NCBI RefSeq assembly: GCF_001956585.1
Contig: NZ_MSRR01000009.1
Coordinates: 62,001-126,000, forward strand
Reading direction: 5' to 3'
DNA: 64,000 bases
Source: Actinomyces naeslundii
Lineage (GTDB): Bacteria > Actinomycetota > Actinomycetes > Actinomycetales > Actinomycetaceae
Part shown: positions 8,392 to 16,455 of the stretch, piece after piece
Numbering within the stretch: position 1 is the stretch's first letter
Layout: every line of letters starts with the position of its first letter
Made by a program: the position numbers and the translations under genes
Notes under the pieces: generated by a model
Database searches by the model: none
What the model was told of the DNA's origin: nothing
Seen by the model: the letters and a program-made list of their open reading frames with translations, nothing else

Positions 8392-9291
8392 GTGTCCACT
8401 AACCAGCCCCGCCCGACCAAGGCCCAGCGCCGCGAGGCCGCACGCCTCAAGGCCAAGGAGCTGCGAGAGGCCGAGGAGCGCCGTGCGCGCCGCAACACGA
8501 TTGCCCGCCGCAGCTTCATCGGAGTGGGAGGCGTCGCCCTGGGCGGCGGGCTCGGCTACCTGGGTTATCTGGCAGTCAACCGGAACCGGAAGGAGTTCCC
8601 GGAGGCCGGCAAGGGCCTGGCCACCACGAAGGCGAACCAGGGCGGCGTCCCCAAGCAGGTCCTGGCCGACGCCTCCTGGACCTACGGGGACGGCGCCACA
8701 CTCGACACCGTCGCAGCCTCCGCCCCCGTCCTGGACATCTACTTCGACTACTCCTGCTCGCACTGCGCCCAGTTCGAGGGAGTTCACACCCAGGAGATCA
8801 ACCAGCTCCTGAGCGACAAGAAGATCACCTTGGCCCTCCACCCCTGCAAGCTCCTCAAGCAGCAGTGGACCAGCGTGGTCATGAACACCATGGGCGTGGT
8901 TCTCGACGAGGCCCCGGCTCAGTCGCTGAGCTTCCACGGAGCCGCCTTCGAGATCTTCTCCCAGGTGCTCCAGACCAAGAACCAGAGCATCATGACGGTG
9001 AAGAGCCTCGTCGCCGCCGCCACCAAGGTCGGCGTTCCCACCAAGGTGTCTGACAAGTTCCAGTCCGCCGTCGACTCTGACAAGTACAAGAAGTGGGTCG
9101 AGCTGGGCGACAAGGCCTTCGCCGACAGGGACCTCCAGGGCACCCCGTCCGTGTTCTTCAAGGGAGAGCAGATCGACCTGGGCAAGCTCCAGTCGCCGAC
9201 CTCCCTGACCGAGCTCGTCACCGGCTCCACACCGACTGCCCAGCCCAGCCAGCAGTCCACTCAGCAGCCATCCCAGCAGCCGACTAAGTAG
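8392..9291 (+). CDS. Membrane-anchored DsbA-family thiol-disulfide oxidoreductase
   Basis: 299 residues from GTG 8392. A basic, helix-forming N-terminus of about 42 residues precedes one hydrophobic anchor (FIGVGGVALGGGLGYLGYLA), so the catalytic domain faces outward. The thioredoxin-fold active site is Cys122-Ser-His-Cys125 in DYSCSHCAQFEG, and the cis-proline loop is GTPSVFF with Pro252. The last 25 residues are a Ser/Gln/Pro-rich tail. The family (thioredoxin_4/DsbA) oxidises cysteines of exported proteins. In Actinomyces the oxidoreductase MdbA does this for pilins; I cannot tell whether this gene is MdbA or a paralog. It is monocistronic. Confidence 0.85.
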   Translation: MSTNQPRPTKAQRREAARLKAKELREAEERRARRNTIARRSFIGVGGVALGGGLGYLGYLAVNRNRKEFPEAGKGLATTKANQGGVPKQVLADASWTYGDGATLDTVAASAPVLDIYFDYSCSHCAQFEGVHTQEINQLLSDKKITLALHPCKLLKQQWTSVVMNTMGVVLDEAPAQSLSFHGAAFEIFSQVLQTKNQSIMTVKSLVAAATKVGVPTKVSDKFQSAVDSDKYKKWVELGDKAFADRDLQGTPSVFFKGEQIDLGKLQSPTSLTELVTGSTPTAQPSQQSTQQPSQQPTK

Positions 9292-9382
9292 CCCCGCAGC
9301 GGGTCCCTCCCCTCGGTTTCCCGCACCGGGGCGGTCTGTGCCAGACTGTCCCACGCACCTGCGGCCGCCTGGCAGGCCGCAC

Positions 9383-9455
9383 GCCGCTTTAGCTCAGTTG
9401 GTAGAGCAGCTGTCTTGTAAACAGCAGGTCGTCGGTTCGAGTCCGACAAGCGGCT
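9383..9455 (+). tRNA. tRNA-Thr (anticodon TGT)
   Basis: The 73 bases fold into a complete cloverleaf. The acceptor stem GCCGCTT/AAGCGGC is perfect over 7 pairs, the D arm is GCTC/GAGC and the anticodon stem GCTGT/ACAGC encloses loop CTTGTAA with anticodon TGT. The T arm GTCGG/CCGAC carries TTCGAGT. The discriminator base is T and CCA is not encoded, as is common in actinobacteria. Confidence 0.97.
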
Positions 9456-9547
9456 CCGCTCATTGGCAGCAGCCGTCCGGGGCCCGGCACGCTCCTGTCT
9501 CAAAACCACCCCACGGCCCGGTAACGAGCTCACCACCGGGAGGAGAC

Positions 9548-10789
9548 ATGTCGGTGACCGCACCACAGGCGCCGTCGTGCATCCTCCACGACGCCGGCAC
9601 CTGCCGCTCCTGTCCCCACCTGTCTGTGCCGCTGCCGGACCAGCTGGACGTCAAGCAGTCGCGCGTCTCCTCCCTGCTGGCCGAGCACGTCCCGGCCGAC
9701 CTGTGGCGGCCTCCGGCCCCGAGCGCCCCGGAGCGCTTCCGCAACAAGGCGAAGATGGCGGTGGCCGGTACCACGGCCCGCCCCACCCTGGGGATCCTCG
9801 ACGGCGCCGGCCACGGCGTCGACCTGCGCTCCTGCCCGCTGCACGTGCCTGCGATCGAGGCGGCCCTACCGGTCCTGGCCGACCTCATCACCGACCTGGG
9901 CCTTCACCCCTACGACGTGCCCGCCCGCCGCGGCGATCTCAAGCACGTCCTGGTGACCGCCTCGCCCGACGACGACCTCATGGTGCGCTTCGTCCTGCGC
10001 TCCCGGCGGCATCTGGAGCGGCTGCATGCAGCCCTGCCGGATCTGCGCCGGTCCCTGCCTCAGCTGGCGGTGGTCAGTGTCAACATCCAGGGCGTCCACC
10101 AGGCCGTCATCGAGGGGCCCGAGGAGATCGTCCTGACCGAGGAGGACCGCCTCCTCATGCGCCTGCGCCTACCGTCGCCGGACGGCAGCAGCCGGACCGG
10201 CCGGTGCACGGACGACGTCGAGCTGCCGCTCTACCTGCCCACGCGTTCCTTCTTCCAGACCAACACGGCCGTGGCCGAGGAGCTCTACGCCACCGCTCGA
10301 TCCTGGGCCGAGGAGTCCGAGCCGGCGCGGGTGTGGGACCTGTTCTGCGGGGTCGGTGGGTTCGCCCTGGCCCTGGCGGCTCCTGGCCGCAGGGTGCTGG
10401 GTGTGGAGGTCTCGGCCCCGGCCATCGACGGCGCGCGCGATGCCGCCGCCCTCATGGGCCTGGATCCGGACCTTGTGCGCTTCGAGGCCGGTGACGCCCG
10501 CGTCCTGGACCCGGCCGCCGACCCTGACGGCAGCATCCCCGGGGAGGTCGAGGCCGAGCGCCCGGACCTGCTCGTGGTCAATCCGCCCCGGCGCGGGATC
10601 GGGGAGCATCTGGTCACTCGGATCGAGGCCTCCGGTGTGGAGCGGGTGCTCTACTCCTCGTGCAATCCCCGCACGCTGGCCACGGACCTGGCGCACCTGC
10701 CCTCGATGCGGGTGGTGCGCGCCCGCCTGTTCGATATGTTCCCGCACACCGACCACGCCGAGGTGCTCGTCGAGCTGGCCCGCGGCTAG
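9548..10789 (+). CDS. rlmC: 23S rRNA (uracil-747-C5)-methyltransferase RlmC
   Basis: 413 residues from ATG 9548 behind GGAGGAG. The N-terminus has the cysteine pattern of the RumB/RlmC type (CILHDAGTCRSCPHL followed by PDQLDVK), which ligates an iron-sulfur cluster and separates it from TrmA and RlmD. The S-adenosylmethionine domain shows FFQTNTAVAEELY, VWDLFCGVGGFAL and NPPRRGI. The catalytic cysteine is in YSSCNP (Cys372). It methylates U747 of 23S rRNA. It sits alone between the tRNA gene and a convergent gene. Confidence 0.92.
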   Translation: MSVTAPQAPSCILHDAGTCRSCPHLSVPLPDQLDVKQSRVSSLLAEHVPADLWRPPAPSAPERFRNKAKMAVAGTTARPTLGILDGAGHGVDLRSCPLHVPAIEAALPVLADLITDLGLHPYDVPARRGDLKHVLVTASPDDDLMVRFVLRSRRHLERLHAALPDLRRSLPQLAVVSVNIQGVHQAVIEGPEEIVLTEEDRLLMRLRLPSPDGSSRTGRCTDDVELPLYLPTRSFFQTNTAVAEELYATARSWAEESEPARVWDLFCGVGGFALALAAPGRRVLGVEVSAPAIDGARDAAALMGLDPDLVRFEAGDARVLDPAADPDGSIPGEVEAERPDLLVVNPPRRGIGEHLVTRIEASGVERVLYSSCNPRTLATDLAHLPSMRVVRARLFDMFPHTDHAEVLVELARG

Positions 10790-10828
10790 CTCGCGGGAAC
10801 GAGGCCCGAGGCGGACCCCGGCCCCTGG

Positions 10829-12193
10829 CTACTCGAGCTCGCTCAGGGCGGCGCGCACGTCGTCCAGGCAGCGGTTGATGGCCTCGGCCTCGTAGGGGAC
10901 CTCGAAGTCGCGCACACGTACGGCCAGGTCCGCCAGGTCCCGGGCCTCGGCGAAGCCCTCGCCGGCCAGGGTGCGTGCGGTGGTCACGGAGTCGGCCGGC
11001 GCGGCGCCGGCGGCCGTGGCCGCCTCGACCAGCTCGAGGATCGGCCCCTGGATGACGCCAAGATCCTCGGCCACGACGTCCAGCTCACCGCCCACGAGCT
11101 CGCGGCGCGCGTCCAGCAGGGCCACACGCTCAGTCAGGGTGCTGGCGCCGTCGCTCAGTGCAGTGCACAGCTCCTTGAGGCCGCCCACGGCATCATTGGC
11201 ATCGACCTCGTCCTGGCCCTCGATGATCTGGAGAGCGAAGATCCCGGCGGCCAGGTTGTGCAGGCGGGCCAGGGCGACGCGGAAGCTCACCGAGTCCAGG
11301 TCGCCGCTCAGTGCCTCGATCTGGCCGCACAACGGGTGGAGCTGCTCGGAGCACTCCAGGATGAGGGCGTCGACCTGCTGGCAGCGCTGGGCGACGTCGT
11401 CGGCCCGGGCGCCGGTCCCGAGGACCGCCGTATCGGCACCGATGGCCCGCATGGCCTCGCGCAGGGCGCTCAGACGGGAGGAGAGTGCCTCGATCTCGCC
11501 GGCCCGCCGGCCCAGGAGGTCGACGAGCCGCTGCCCCTCCTGGAGGATACCGACGAGCCCGGCGGTCTCGGACTCGATCCGGCTCATAGCGGCCAGGATC
11601 CGAGCCACGGGGCCCTCGGCCTGCGGACTGTCGGGGATACCGACGCCGTGAGCCAGAAGCGCCCCGACCTCAGCGACCAGCACCCGGCGGGTGAAGTCGA
11701 TGGCGTCGGCGTACCCCAGGGCCTGCAGCTCGGCCTGGAGGGCGGCCTGTCCGGCGGCGGCCACCTCGCGGCGGGTCGAGCCGGCCGCGGCCGAGGCCTC
11801 CTCGACGTCGCGGACCCGGGCGTAGGCGGCCTCGACCTGGTCGCGCAGGTCGGTGAGCATCGGCAGCGTGCGCACGGACAGGTAGCCGGAGCCGGAGGGC
11901 ACGATCGTGGCGAAGACGCGGTAGTGACCGTCGTCCGAGGAGCGGTTGGTGATGTAGGCGCTGGCGGCCCGGCCCTCCTCGATGGCGTCCCAGATACTGC
12001 GGAACAGGCCGGCGGGCATGTCCGCGTGCCGCACGACGTTGTGGGCCCGCCCCACCAGGGCGCCGCGCGGGTAGCCCGACAGGCGCATGAAGGTGGAGTT
12101 GGCACGGCGGATGCGGCCGTGGGAGTCCGTGGTGGAGAAGAAGAGCTCGTCAGCGGCGAAGACGTGCTCAACGGGAGCGGCGGACTCGACCAT
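10829..12193 (-). CDS. Soluble Aer-type PAS-domain protein with a long helical C-terminus
   Basis: 454 residues from ATG 12193, preceded by AAGGAAGG. Residues 10-120 form a PAS domain of the aerotaxis-receptor kind: FFSTTDSHGRIRRANSTFMR, then LSGYPRGALVGRAHNVVRH and DMPAGLFRSIW, which are hallmark Aer/PAS_3 segments. The remaining 330 residues are Ala/Leu/Glu-rich, predicted helical and coiled-coil-like. They lack the conserved hairpin of chemotaxis methyl-accepting domains, and there is no HAMP, kinase, GGDEF or EAL motif and no membrane segment. Aer PAS domains bind FAD and sense redox. The output is unknown. It may be a remnant or a repurposed redox sensor in a non-motile genus. Confidence 0.75.
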   Translation of the reverse strand: MVESAAPVEHVFAADELFFSTTDSHGRIRRANSTFMRLSGYPRGALVGRAHNVVRHADMPAGLFRSIWDAIEEGRAASAYITNRSSDDGHYRVFATIVPSGSGYLSVRTLPMLTDLRDQVEAAYARVRDVEEASAAAGSTRREVAAAGQAALQAELQALGYADAIDFTRRVLVAEVGALLAHGVGIPDSPQAEGPVARILAAMSRIESETAGLVGILQEGQRLVDLLGRRAGEIEALSSRLSALREAMRAIGADTAVLGTGARADDVAQRCQQVDALILECSEQLHPLCGQIEALSGDLDSVSFRVALARLHNLAAGIFALQIIEGQDEVDANDAVGGLKELCTALSDGASTLTERVALLDARRELVGGELDVVAEDLGVIQGPILELVEAATAAGAAPADSVTTARTLAGEGFAEARDLADLAVRVRDFEVPYEAEAINRCLDDVRAALSELE

Positions 12194-12495
12194 GAGTGAC
12201 CTTCCTTGAGGGCGAGGTGAATGCCGGGCAGGCGCGGGGGCGAGAACGAGGTCGGAGCAACAGCACCTGCGGGGGCGTCGTGGGACCTTGGTCGGAAGCC
12301 TACTCTTGGGCCTCCTTCGAGGCGGCTCATCCCGGTGGGACAACGCATCACAGTGATCCGGGCGATTCCTGCCGGTCGAGCGATCGCCGACGGCGGCGCG
12401 GCGGGTACCTGCCGGCAGCCGACCGGGGATGGCTCCCCATGCCCGGTCCCCGCCAAGTCACTGACAGGTTCCGGTGGGCTCCTTAGCCTGGCTTC
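12194..12495. other. Divergent promoter region between PAS gene and serpin gene
   Basis: About 300 bases separating two divergent genes. It should carry both promoters, but I see no convincing -35/-10 pair, no clear palindrome and no additional gene. The serpin start has only a weak GGTGGG-like ribosome site. Confidence 0.4.
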
Positions 12496-13857
12496 ATGAC
12501 TCCGCCCGAACCCATGCGACTGCCCGGCTCCGACCGCGGTGGCCTGGCCCGCCGCCGGCTGCTGGCGTTGGCCGCCCTGGCGCCCACGGCCGCAGTAATG
12601 CTGGGCGCGTGCTCCTCCGCGTCCGGTAAGCAGCTGACCTCCAAGGCCACCCATGAGACGATCAGCCCCTCCGAGGTCGCCTCCGAGGTGGCCAAGGCCG
12701 CCACCGCCTGCGACCAGCTCGGCGGAAAGCTCCTGACCCACTATCTCAAGGCGGACTCGACGACGACGGCGATGGCCTCCCCACTCAGCCTCGCCCTTGT
12801 CCTGGCGATCCTGGCCGACGGCGCCACGGATGCCACTACCCAGGGCTATGACGCGCTCCTGGGGCTCTCGGGGGAGGACCGCGACCGCGCCTGGTCGGCC
12901 ATCCAGAGCTCCTTGAACCGCTACGACGGCGAGCTCAAGGGATTCGACCCGGACAAGGTCCCTGACAAGCCGCTCGCCCACCTGGCCAACCATGTCCTCA
13001 TCGCCGATGAGAAGGACATCAAGGTCAAGCAGACCTACCTCGACACGGTGCTGCGCTGGTTCTCCACCGAGATCGAGCAGATCGAGGTGGACTCGATGAA
13101 GAAGAACCTCGATGCCTGGGCCTCGCGTAACACGGCCGGCCTCATCCCGAACAGCGGCATCACCATCACCAAGGACACCCGCCTGGTGGTGCAGAACGCC
13201 TTGCTCTTCGCAGCCTCCTGGGACGCCCCCTTCAAGGCCGAGGACACCTCACAGGAGGACTTCACGCTCGCCGGCGGCAAGACCGTCAAGGCCGACCTGA
13301 TGCACGACACGCGCTCCATCCCCTACGCCACAGGGAAGGGCTGGGCGGCGGTGCGTCTGCACTACGCCGGCGAGGAGGAGAACTCGGATGGCTCCCAGCT
13401 CGCCCTCGACGTCGTCCTGCCCGACGCCGGAACCCTGCCGGGGGCCATGGATGCCGGAACGTGGGCGGCGGCGTCGAAGGCCCTCGACTCCGCCAAGACC
13501 CGCGAAGTGACGTTGGCCCTGCCCAAGCTCGATCTCACCTCCCAGCCCAAGGAGCTCCTCGACTTCCTGAAGGAACAGGGGCTCAAGCCCGAGGGCCTGG
13601 ACCGGATCGCACCCAAGCTCAAGCTGGCGCAGGTGGTCCAGCAGGTGCGCCTCATCCTGGACGAGGAGGGCACGGTCGCCGCAGCCCTGAGCGAGGGCGG
13701 GGTGGAGGTCATGGCGGCGCCGGAGCCGGACAACCCGGTCGAGTTCACGGTGAATCACCCCTACGTGCTGCGGTTGCGGGACCTGACCAGCGACACCGCC
13801 CTCGTGGAGGCCGCCGTCATGGATCCCACCGTCAAGACCATCGGCACCTCGGACTGA
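12496..13857 (+). CDS. Surface lipoprotein of the serpin (serine protease inhibitor) family
   Basis: 453 residues. Residues 1-39 are a lipoprotein signal with lipobox LGAC (Cys39); the arginine cluster ARRRLLALAAL before it could even serve Tat export. ATG 12514 is an alternative start. The mature part follows the serpin fold: SPLSLALVLAILADGA (helix B), ANHVLIADEKDIK, TAGLIPNSG, LVVQNALLFAASWDAPF (strand 3A breach) and the hinge EEGTVAAALSEGG at about 390-402 leading into the reactive loop and C-terminal strands. The small-residue hinge is the signature of inhibitory serpins. The likely scissile bond lies in the loop ending MAAPEPDNPVEF and cannot be fixed by eye. It probably blocks host or microbial serine proteases at the cell surface. 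Confidence 0.9.
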   Translation: MTPPEPMRLPGSDRGGLARRRLLALAALAPTAAVMLGACSSASGKQLTSKATHETISPSEVASEVAKAATACDQLGGKLLTHYLKADSTTTAMASPLSLALVLAILADGATDATTQGYDALLGLSGEDRDRAWSAIQSSLNRYDGELKGFDPDKVPDKPLAHLANHVLIADEKDIKVKQTYLDTVLRWFSTEIEQIEVDSMKKNLDAWASRNTAGLIPNSGITITKDTRLVVQNALLFAASWDAPFKAEDTSQEDFTLAGGKTVKADLMHDTRSIPYATGKGWAAVRLHYAGEEENSDGSQLALDVVLPDAGTLPGAMDAGTWAAASKALDSAKTREVTLALPKLDLTSQPKELLDFLKEQGLKPEGLDRIAPKLKLAQVVQQVRLILDEEGTVAAALSEGGVEVMAAPEPDNPVEFTVNHPYVLRLRDLTSDTALVEAAVMDPTVKTIGTSD

Positions 13858-14013
13858 CCGCGATCAGACGCCTTCAGACGGAATCTTCCGGTTGGTGAGA
13901 CCGCTTCACCTCCCGGAGCACCCCGGGACGGTAGGCTCCGGGACTGACAGGGAACCGTTGCGGGAGCACCGCTGCGGCCCACCGCCTCTTTTCAACCAGC
14001 AGGAGAACTCCTC

Positions 14014-14460
14014 ATGACCGTCGAGCTCGTCACCACCTCCAGTCCGGAGATCGTCGAGGCCATGGAGCGCCTCATCCCGCAGCTCTCCCGCAGCGCCCCG
14101 GCACTGACTGCAGAGCAGTGCGAGGCCTTCATCGCCCAGGAGGGGGTCTTCCTCTTCGTCTTCCGCCCGGAGGCCGAGGCCGGCCAGAGCGCCCCGATCC
14201 TGGGCATGCTCACCCTGGCGACCTTCACGATCCCCACGGGTCTGCGCGCCTGGGTGGAGGACGTCGTCGTCGACGGCGAGGCCCGCGGCCAGGGTGCCGG
14301 CCAGGCCCTCGTGGAGGCCGCCGTCGAGTACGCCGGCAAGATGGGGGCGCGCACCGTCGACCTCACCTCACGCCCCTCGCGCGAGGCCGCCAACCGTCTC
14401 TACCGCCGCGCCGGCTTCGAGCTGCGGGAGACCAACGTCTATCGCTACGCCCAGGTCTGA
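14014..14460 (+). CDS. GNAT-family N-acetyltransferase
   Basis: 148 residues, ATG 14014 behind AGCAGGAGAA. It contains the acetyl-CoA binding motif A (VEDVVVDGEARGQGAGQAL, the RGQGAG loop) and the motif B tail TSRPSREAANRLYRRAGF, ending with a beta strand typical of small GNAT enzymes. Length fits a single GNAT domain. The acceptor cannot be told from the sequence. It is followed by a hairpin element, and its neighbour downstream is convergent. Confidence 0.85.
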   Translation: MTVELVTTSSPEIVEAMERLIPQLSRSAPALTAEQCEAFIAQEGVFLFVFRPEAEAGQSAPILGMLTLATFTIPTGLRAWVEDVVVDGEARGQGAGQALVEAAVEYAGKMGARTVDLTSRPSREAANRLYRRAGFELRETNVYRYAQV

Positions 14461-14494
14461 GCGCCGCAGCACGACCCCGCTGAGCACACGCCTC

Positions 14495-14556
14495 ACTTCG
14501 ACCGAATCTTCATAGACGACACGGCTCCGCGTCATCTATGAAGATTCGGTCGAAGT
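14495..14556. repeat. 62-base palindromic element, copy 1
   Basis: Two 26-base arms (14495-14520 and 14531-14556) around the 10-base loop ACGGCTCCGC are complementary except for one C-A mismatch. It lies 65 bases beyond the stop of the HAD gene at 14622-15437 and just after the GNAT gene, so it can end transcription in both directions. The same loop and nearly the same arms occur in copy 2 at 15472-15535, with compensating substitutions. Confidence 0.85.
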
Positions 14557-14621
14557 AGTGGGTGTCCGGGCAGCCTGACGGGGGAAGCGACAGCAGGGCG
14601 GCCCCACCGTCCTCGGGACCC

Positions 14622-15437
14622 TCAGGCCATGAGGGCATCGATGAAGGCGGCCACGCTCGGGGTGGTGCGCCCGCCGGCGGCCGCAACGACGTCGTCCGGG
14701 GCACCGGCGATGGCGCAGGGGACGTTGGCGCACTCGAACATCGAGATGTCGTTCCAGGAGTCGCCCACGGCGGCCACCTCGCTCATCTCCTGGCCCCGCT
14801 CGGCGAGGAGCGCGGCCAGCCGGCCCAGCCCCGTCCCCTTGGACTCACCCGCGGCCGTGACGTCGACGAAGGCGGTCGAGCGGGTGCAGCTGACGCCGTC
14901 GACCATATCCTCCAGGCCTCGGGCCAGCGCCTCGGCGACGCAAGGATCGGGGACGTGCAGCGGCATCGAGGTGACCCCCAGGCCGGCGACCTGGGACAGG
15001 GGCGCCGCAGTGAAGCGGTCGGCGGGCGTGCGCTGGTCGGTGGACAGGCCGATCGGATCGTCCAGCACGTAGTCGCGCTCGAGGGTCGAGGCGAAGACGG
15101 ACACCTGCGCCCGGCTGATGAGGCCGACCGCCCGGGTCACGGCCCGCACCTGGTCGGCGCTGAGCGTGCGGGTGCAGTGCACCCGACCGGCGGCGTCGAT
15201 GACGGTCGTGCCCGTGGCGCACACGGCGTAGTCGTAGTCCAGACCGATGCTCGTCGAGGCCCGGGCCACCTCGACCGCGTGCTGCACCAGCCGTACCGAG
15301 CGCCCGGTAGCCAGGACCAGGAGGTTGCCGGCCTCGCGCCAGCGCACCAGGGCCTCGGCGTCGGCCTGCCCGACGGCATGGTGGAAGACGAGGGTGCCGT
15401 CAAGATCCGTGGCGAGCAGGCGCATGCCGGCGAGCAT
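14622..15437 (-). CDS. HAD-superfamily phosphatase (Cof-like), paralog 1
   Basis: 271 residues from ATG 15437; ATG 15425 (MRLLATDLDGTL) is an equally possible start. HAD motif I is DLDGT with nucleophile Asp11 and Asp13, motif II ATGRS, motif III a Lys in ESKGTGL and motif IV GDSWNDISMF. The large cap between motifs II and III places it with the Cof/sucrose-phosphatase-like type IIB group, which dephosphorylates sugar phosphates or cofactors. It is the first of three related HAD genes on this strand (with 15542-16393 and 17052-17831), and the least similar of the three. Substrate unknown. Confidence 0.88.
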   Translation of the reverse strand: MLAGMRLLATDLDGTLVFHHAVGQADAEALVRWREAGNLLVLATGRSVRLVQHAVEVARASTSIGLDYDYAVCATGTTVIDAAGRVHCTRTLSADQVRAVTRAVGLISRAQVSVFASTLERDYVLDDPIGLSTDQRTPADRFTAAPLSQVAGLGVTSMPLHVPDPCVAEALARGLEDMVDGVSCTRSTAFVDVTAAGESKGTGLGRLAALLAERGQEMSEVAAVGDSWNDISMFECANVPCAIAGAPDDVVAAAGGRTTPSVAAFIDALMA

Positions 15438-15471
15438 AGCTCGCGCTCCCCGAACCCACCCCGCACATCAA

Positions 15472-15535
15472 CACTTCGACGAAATCTTCACAGACGACAC
15501 GGCTCCGCGTCATTTGTGAAGATTTTGTCGATGTG
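15472..15535. repeat. 64-base palindromic element, copy 2
   Basis: Same design as copy 1: arms start CACTTCGAC and end GTCGATGTG, with the loop core ACGGCTCCGC conserved exactly. Where copy 1 pairs T-A in the arm (CATAG/CTATG), copy 2 pairs C-G (CACAG/TTGTG). The outer block changes from GACCGAA/TTCGGTC to GACGAAA/TTTTGTC with pairing retained. It ends 6 bases before the stop codon of the HAD gene at 15542, so it lies directly downstream of that gene. Confidence 0.85.
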
Positions 15536-15541
15536 CTGGGT

Positions 15542-16393
15542 CTAAGCCGTTGGCCGTCCCATGAGGGAGTCGATGAGGTCGGCCAGGCTGGAGACCGTGC
15601 CGTCGCACTGCTCGACGACCTCTGGTGGTGACCAGGGCAGGGCGTAGGAGTGGTCAGCGGCCTGGTGCATGGAGATGTCGTTCCAGGAGTCCCCGATGGA
15701 CCAGGTCTCAATGGGCTCTACCGGTGGCTCAGCCACCCCTGAGGCGGAGGAGTCATCGCCTAAGTCACTGGCAGGGTCCTGGGCGGGCGACTCGCTGAGG
15801 CTCGCCACCAGCTGTCTGAGCCCCTCGCCCTTGGAGGCGGAAGCGGGAACGACGTCGATGAAGTCCTGGTTGCGGAAGCCCACCGCCTGTCCCGCCCAGC
15901 ACCGACGCAGGTAGGTCTCGGTACGCGAGGCCATCTCGGAGTCGGTGAAGCGCATCGGCACACCGATGACCTCGCGCCCGTCCAGGTCACGCCGGGTGGC
16001 CGGCCGGAAGAGGGTGAGCAGCTCGGAGCCGGAGCCGATCGTGTCGTAGATGAGCAGGTCCTCGTCCAGTCCGGTGGTGAAGACGGTGACACCCGGAGCG
16101 CCCTCAACGAAGTCGAGGATGTCCTCGACGACACCGGGCGGCAGAGCCGTCGAACGGCGCACCCTGATGTTCTCATCCACGACGGCGGCACCCGTGTAGA
16201 GGATGGCGTTGTCGAACTCCAGGCCCATGGGTACCACCACGTGCTCCAGCGCCGAGACCGACCGGCCCGTGTTGATGACCAAGAGGTTGCCGGCGGCCCG
16301 CCACCGGGCCATGGCCTCGCGGTCGCGCAGCGGGATCGACCCGTTGAAGACGATGGTGCCGTCCAGGTCCGTGGAGATGAGCCTGCGTGGCAT
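15542..16393 (-). CDS. HAD-superfamily phosphatase, paralog 2
   Basis: 283 residues, ATG 16393 with AAAGGAC upstream. Motif I is DLDGT (Asp9, Asp11), motif II NTGRS, motif III Lys in SASKGEGL and motif IV GDSWNDISMHQAADHSYALP. A 30-residue acidic Ser/Pro/Glu insertion lies just before motif IV (about 220-245), absent from its paralogs. It shares REAMARWRAAGNLL and the C-terminal ALPWSPPEVV block with paralog 3 (17052-17831), which shows recent duplication. Probably a sugar-phosphate phosphatase; substrate unknown. Confidence 0.86.
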   Translation of the reverse strand: MPRRLISTDLDGTIVFNGSIPLRDREAMARWRAAGNLLVINTGRSVSALEHVVVPMGLEFDNAILYTGAAVVDENIRVRRSTALPPGVVEDILDFVEGAPGVTVFTTGLDEDLLIYDTIGSGSELLTLFRPATRRDLDGREVIGVPMRFTDSEMASRTETYLRRCWAGQAVGFRNQDFIDVVPASASKGEGLRQLVASLSESPAQDPASDLGDDSSASGVAEPPVEPIETWSIGDSWNDISMHQAADHSYALPWSPPEVVEQCDGTVSSLADLIDSLMGRPTA

Positions 16394-16455
16394 GGGAGTC
16401 CTTTCCGTTCAGGTGCTGCCGGTTTCCAGCGGCCTCGGAGCCGCCTAGGAGCCAC

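Noticed and set aside
14495-15535. The two HAD-flanking palindromes as ends of an insertion sequence or composite element
   Set aside because: There is no transposase, no target-site duplication that I can see, and the DNA between them is an ordinary HAD gene.
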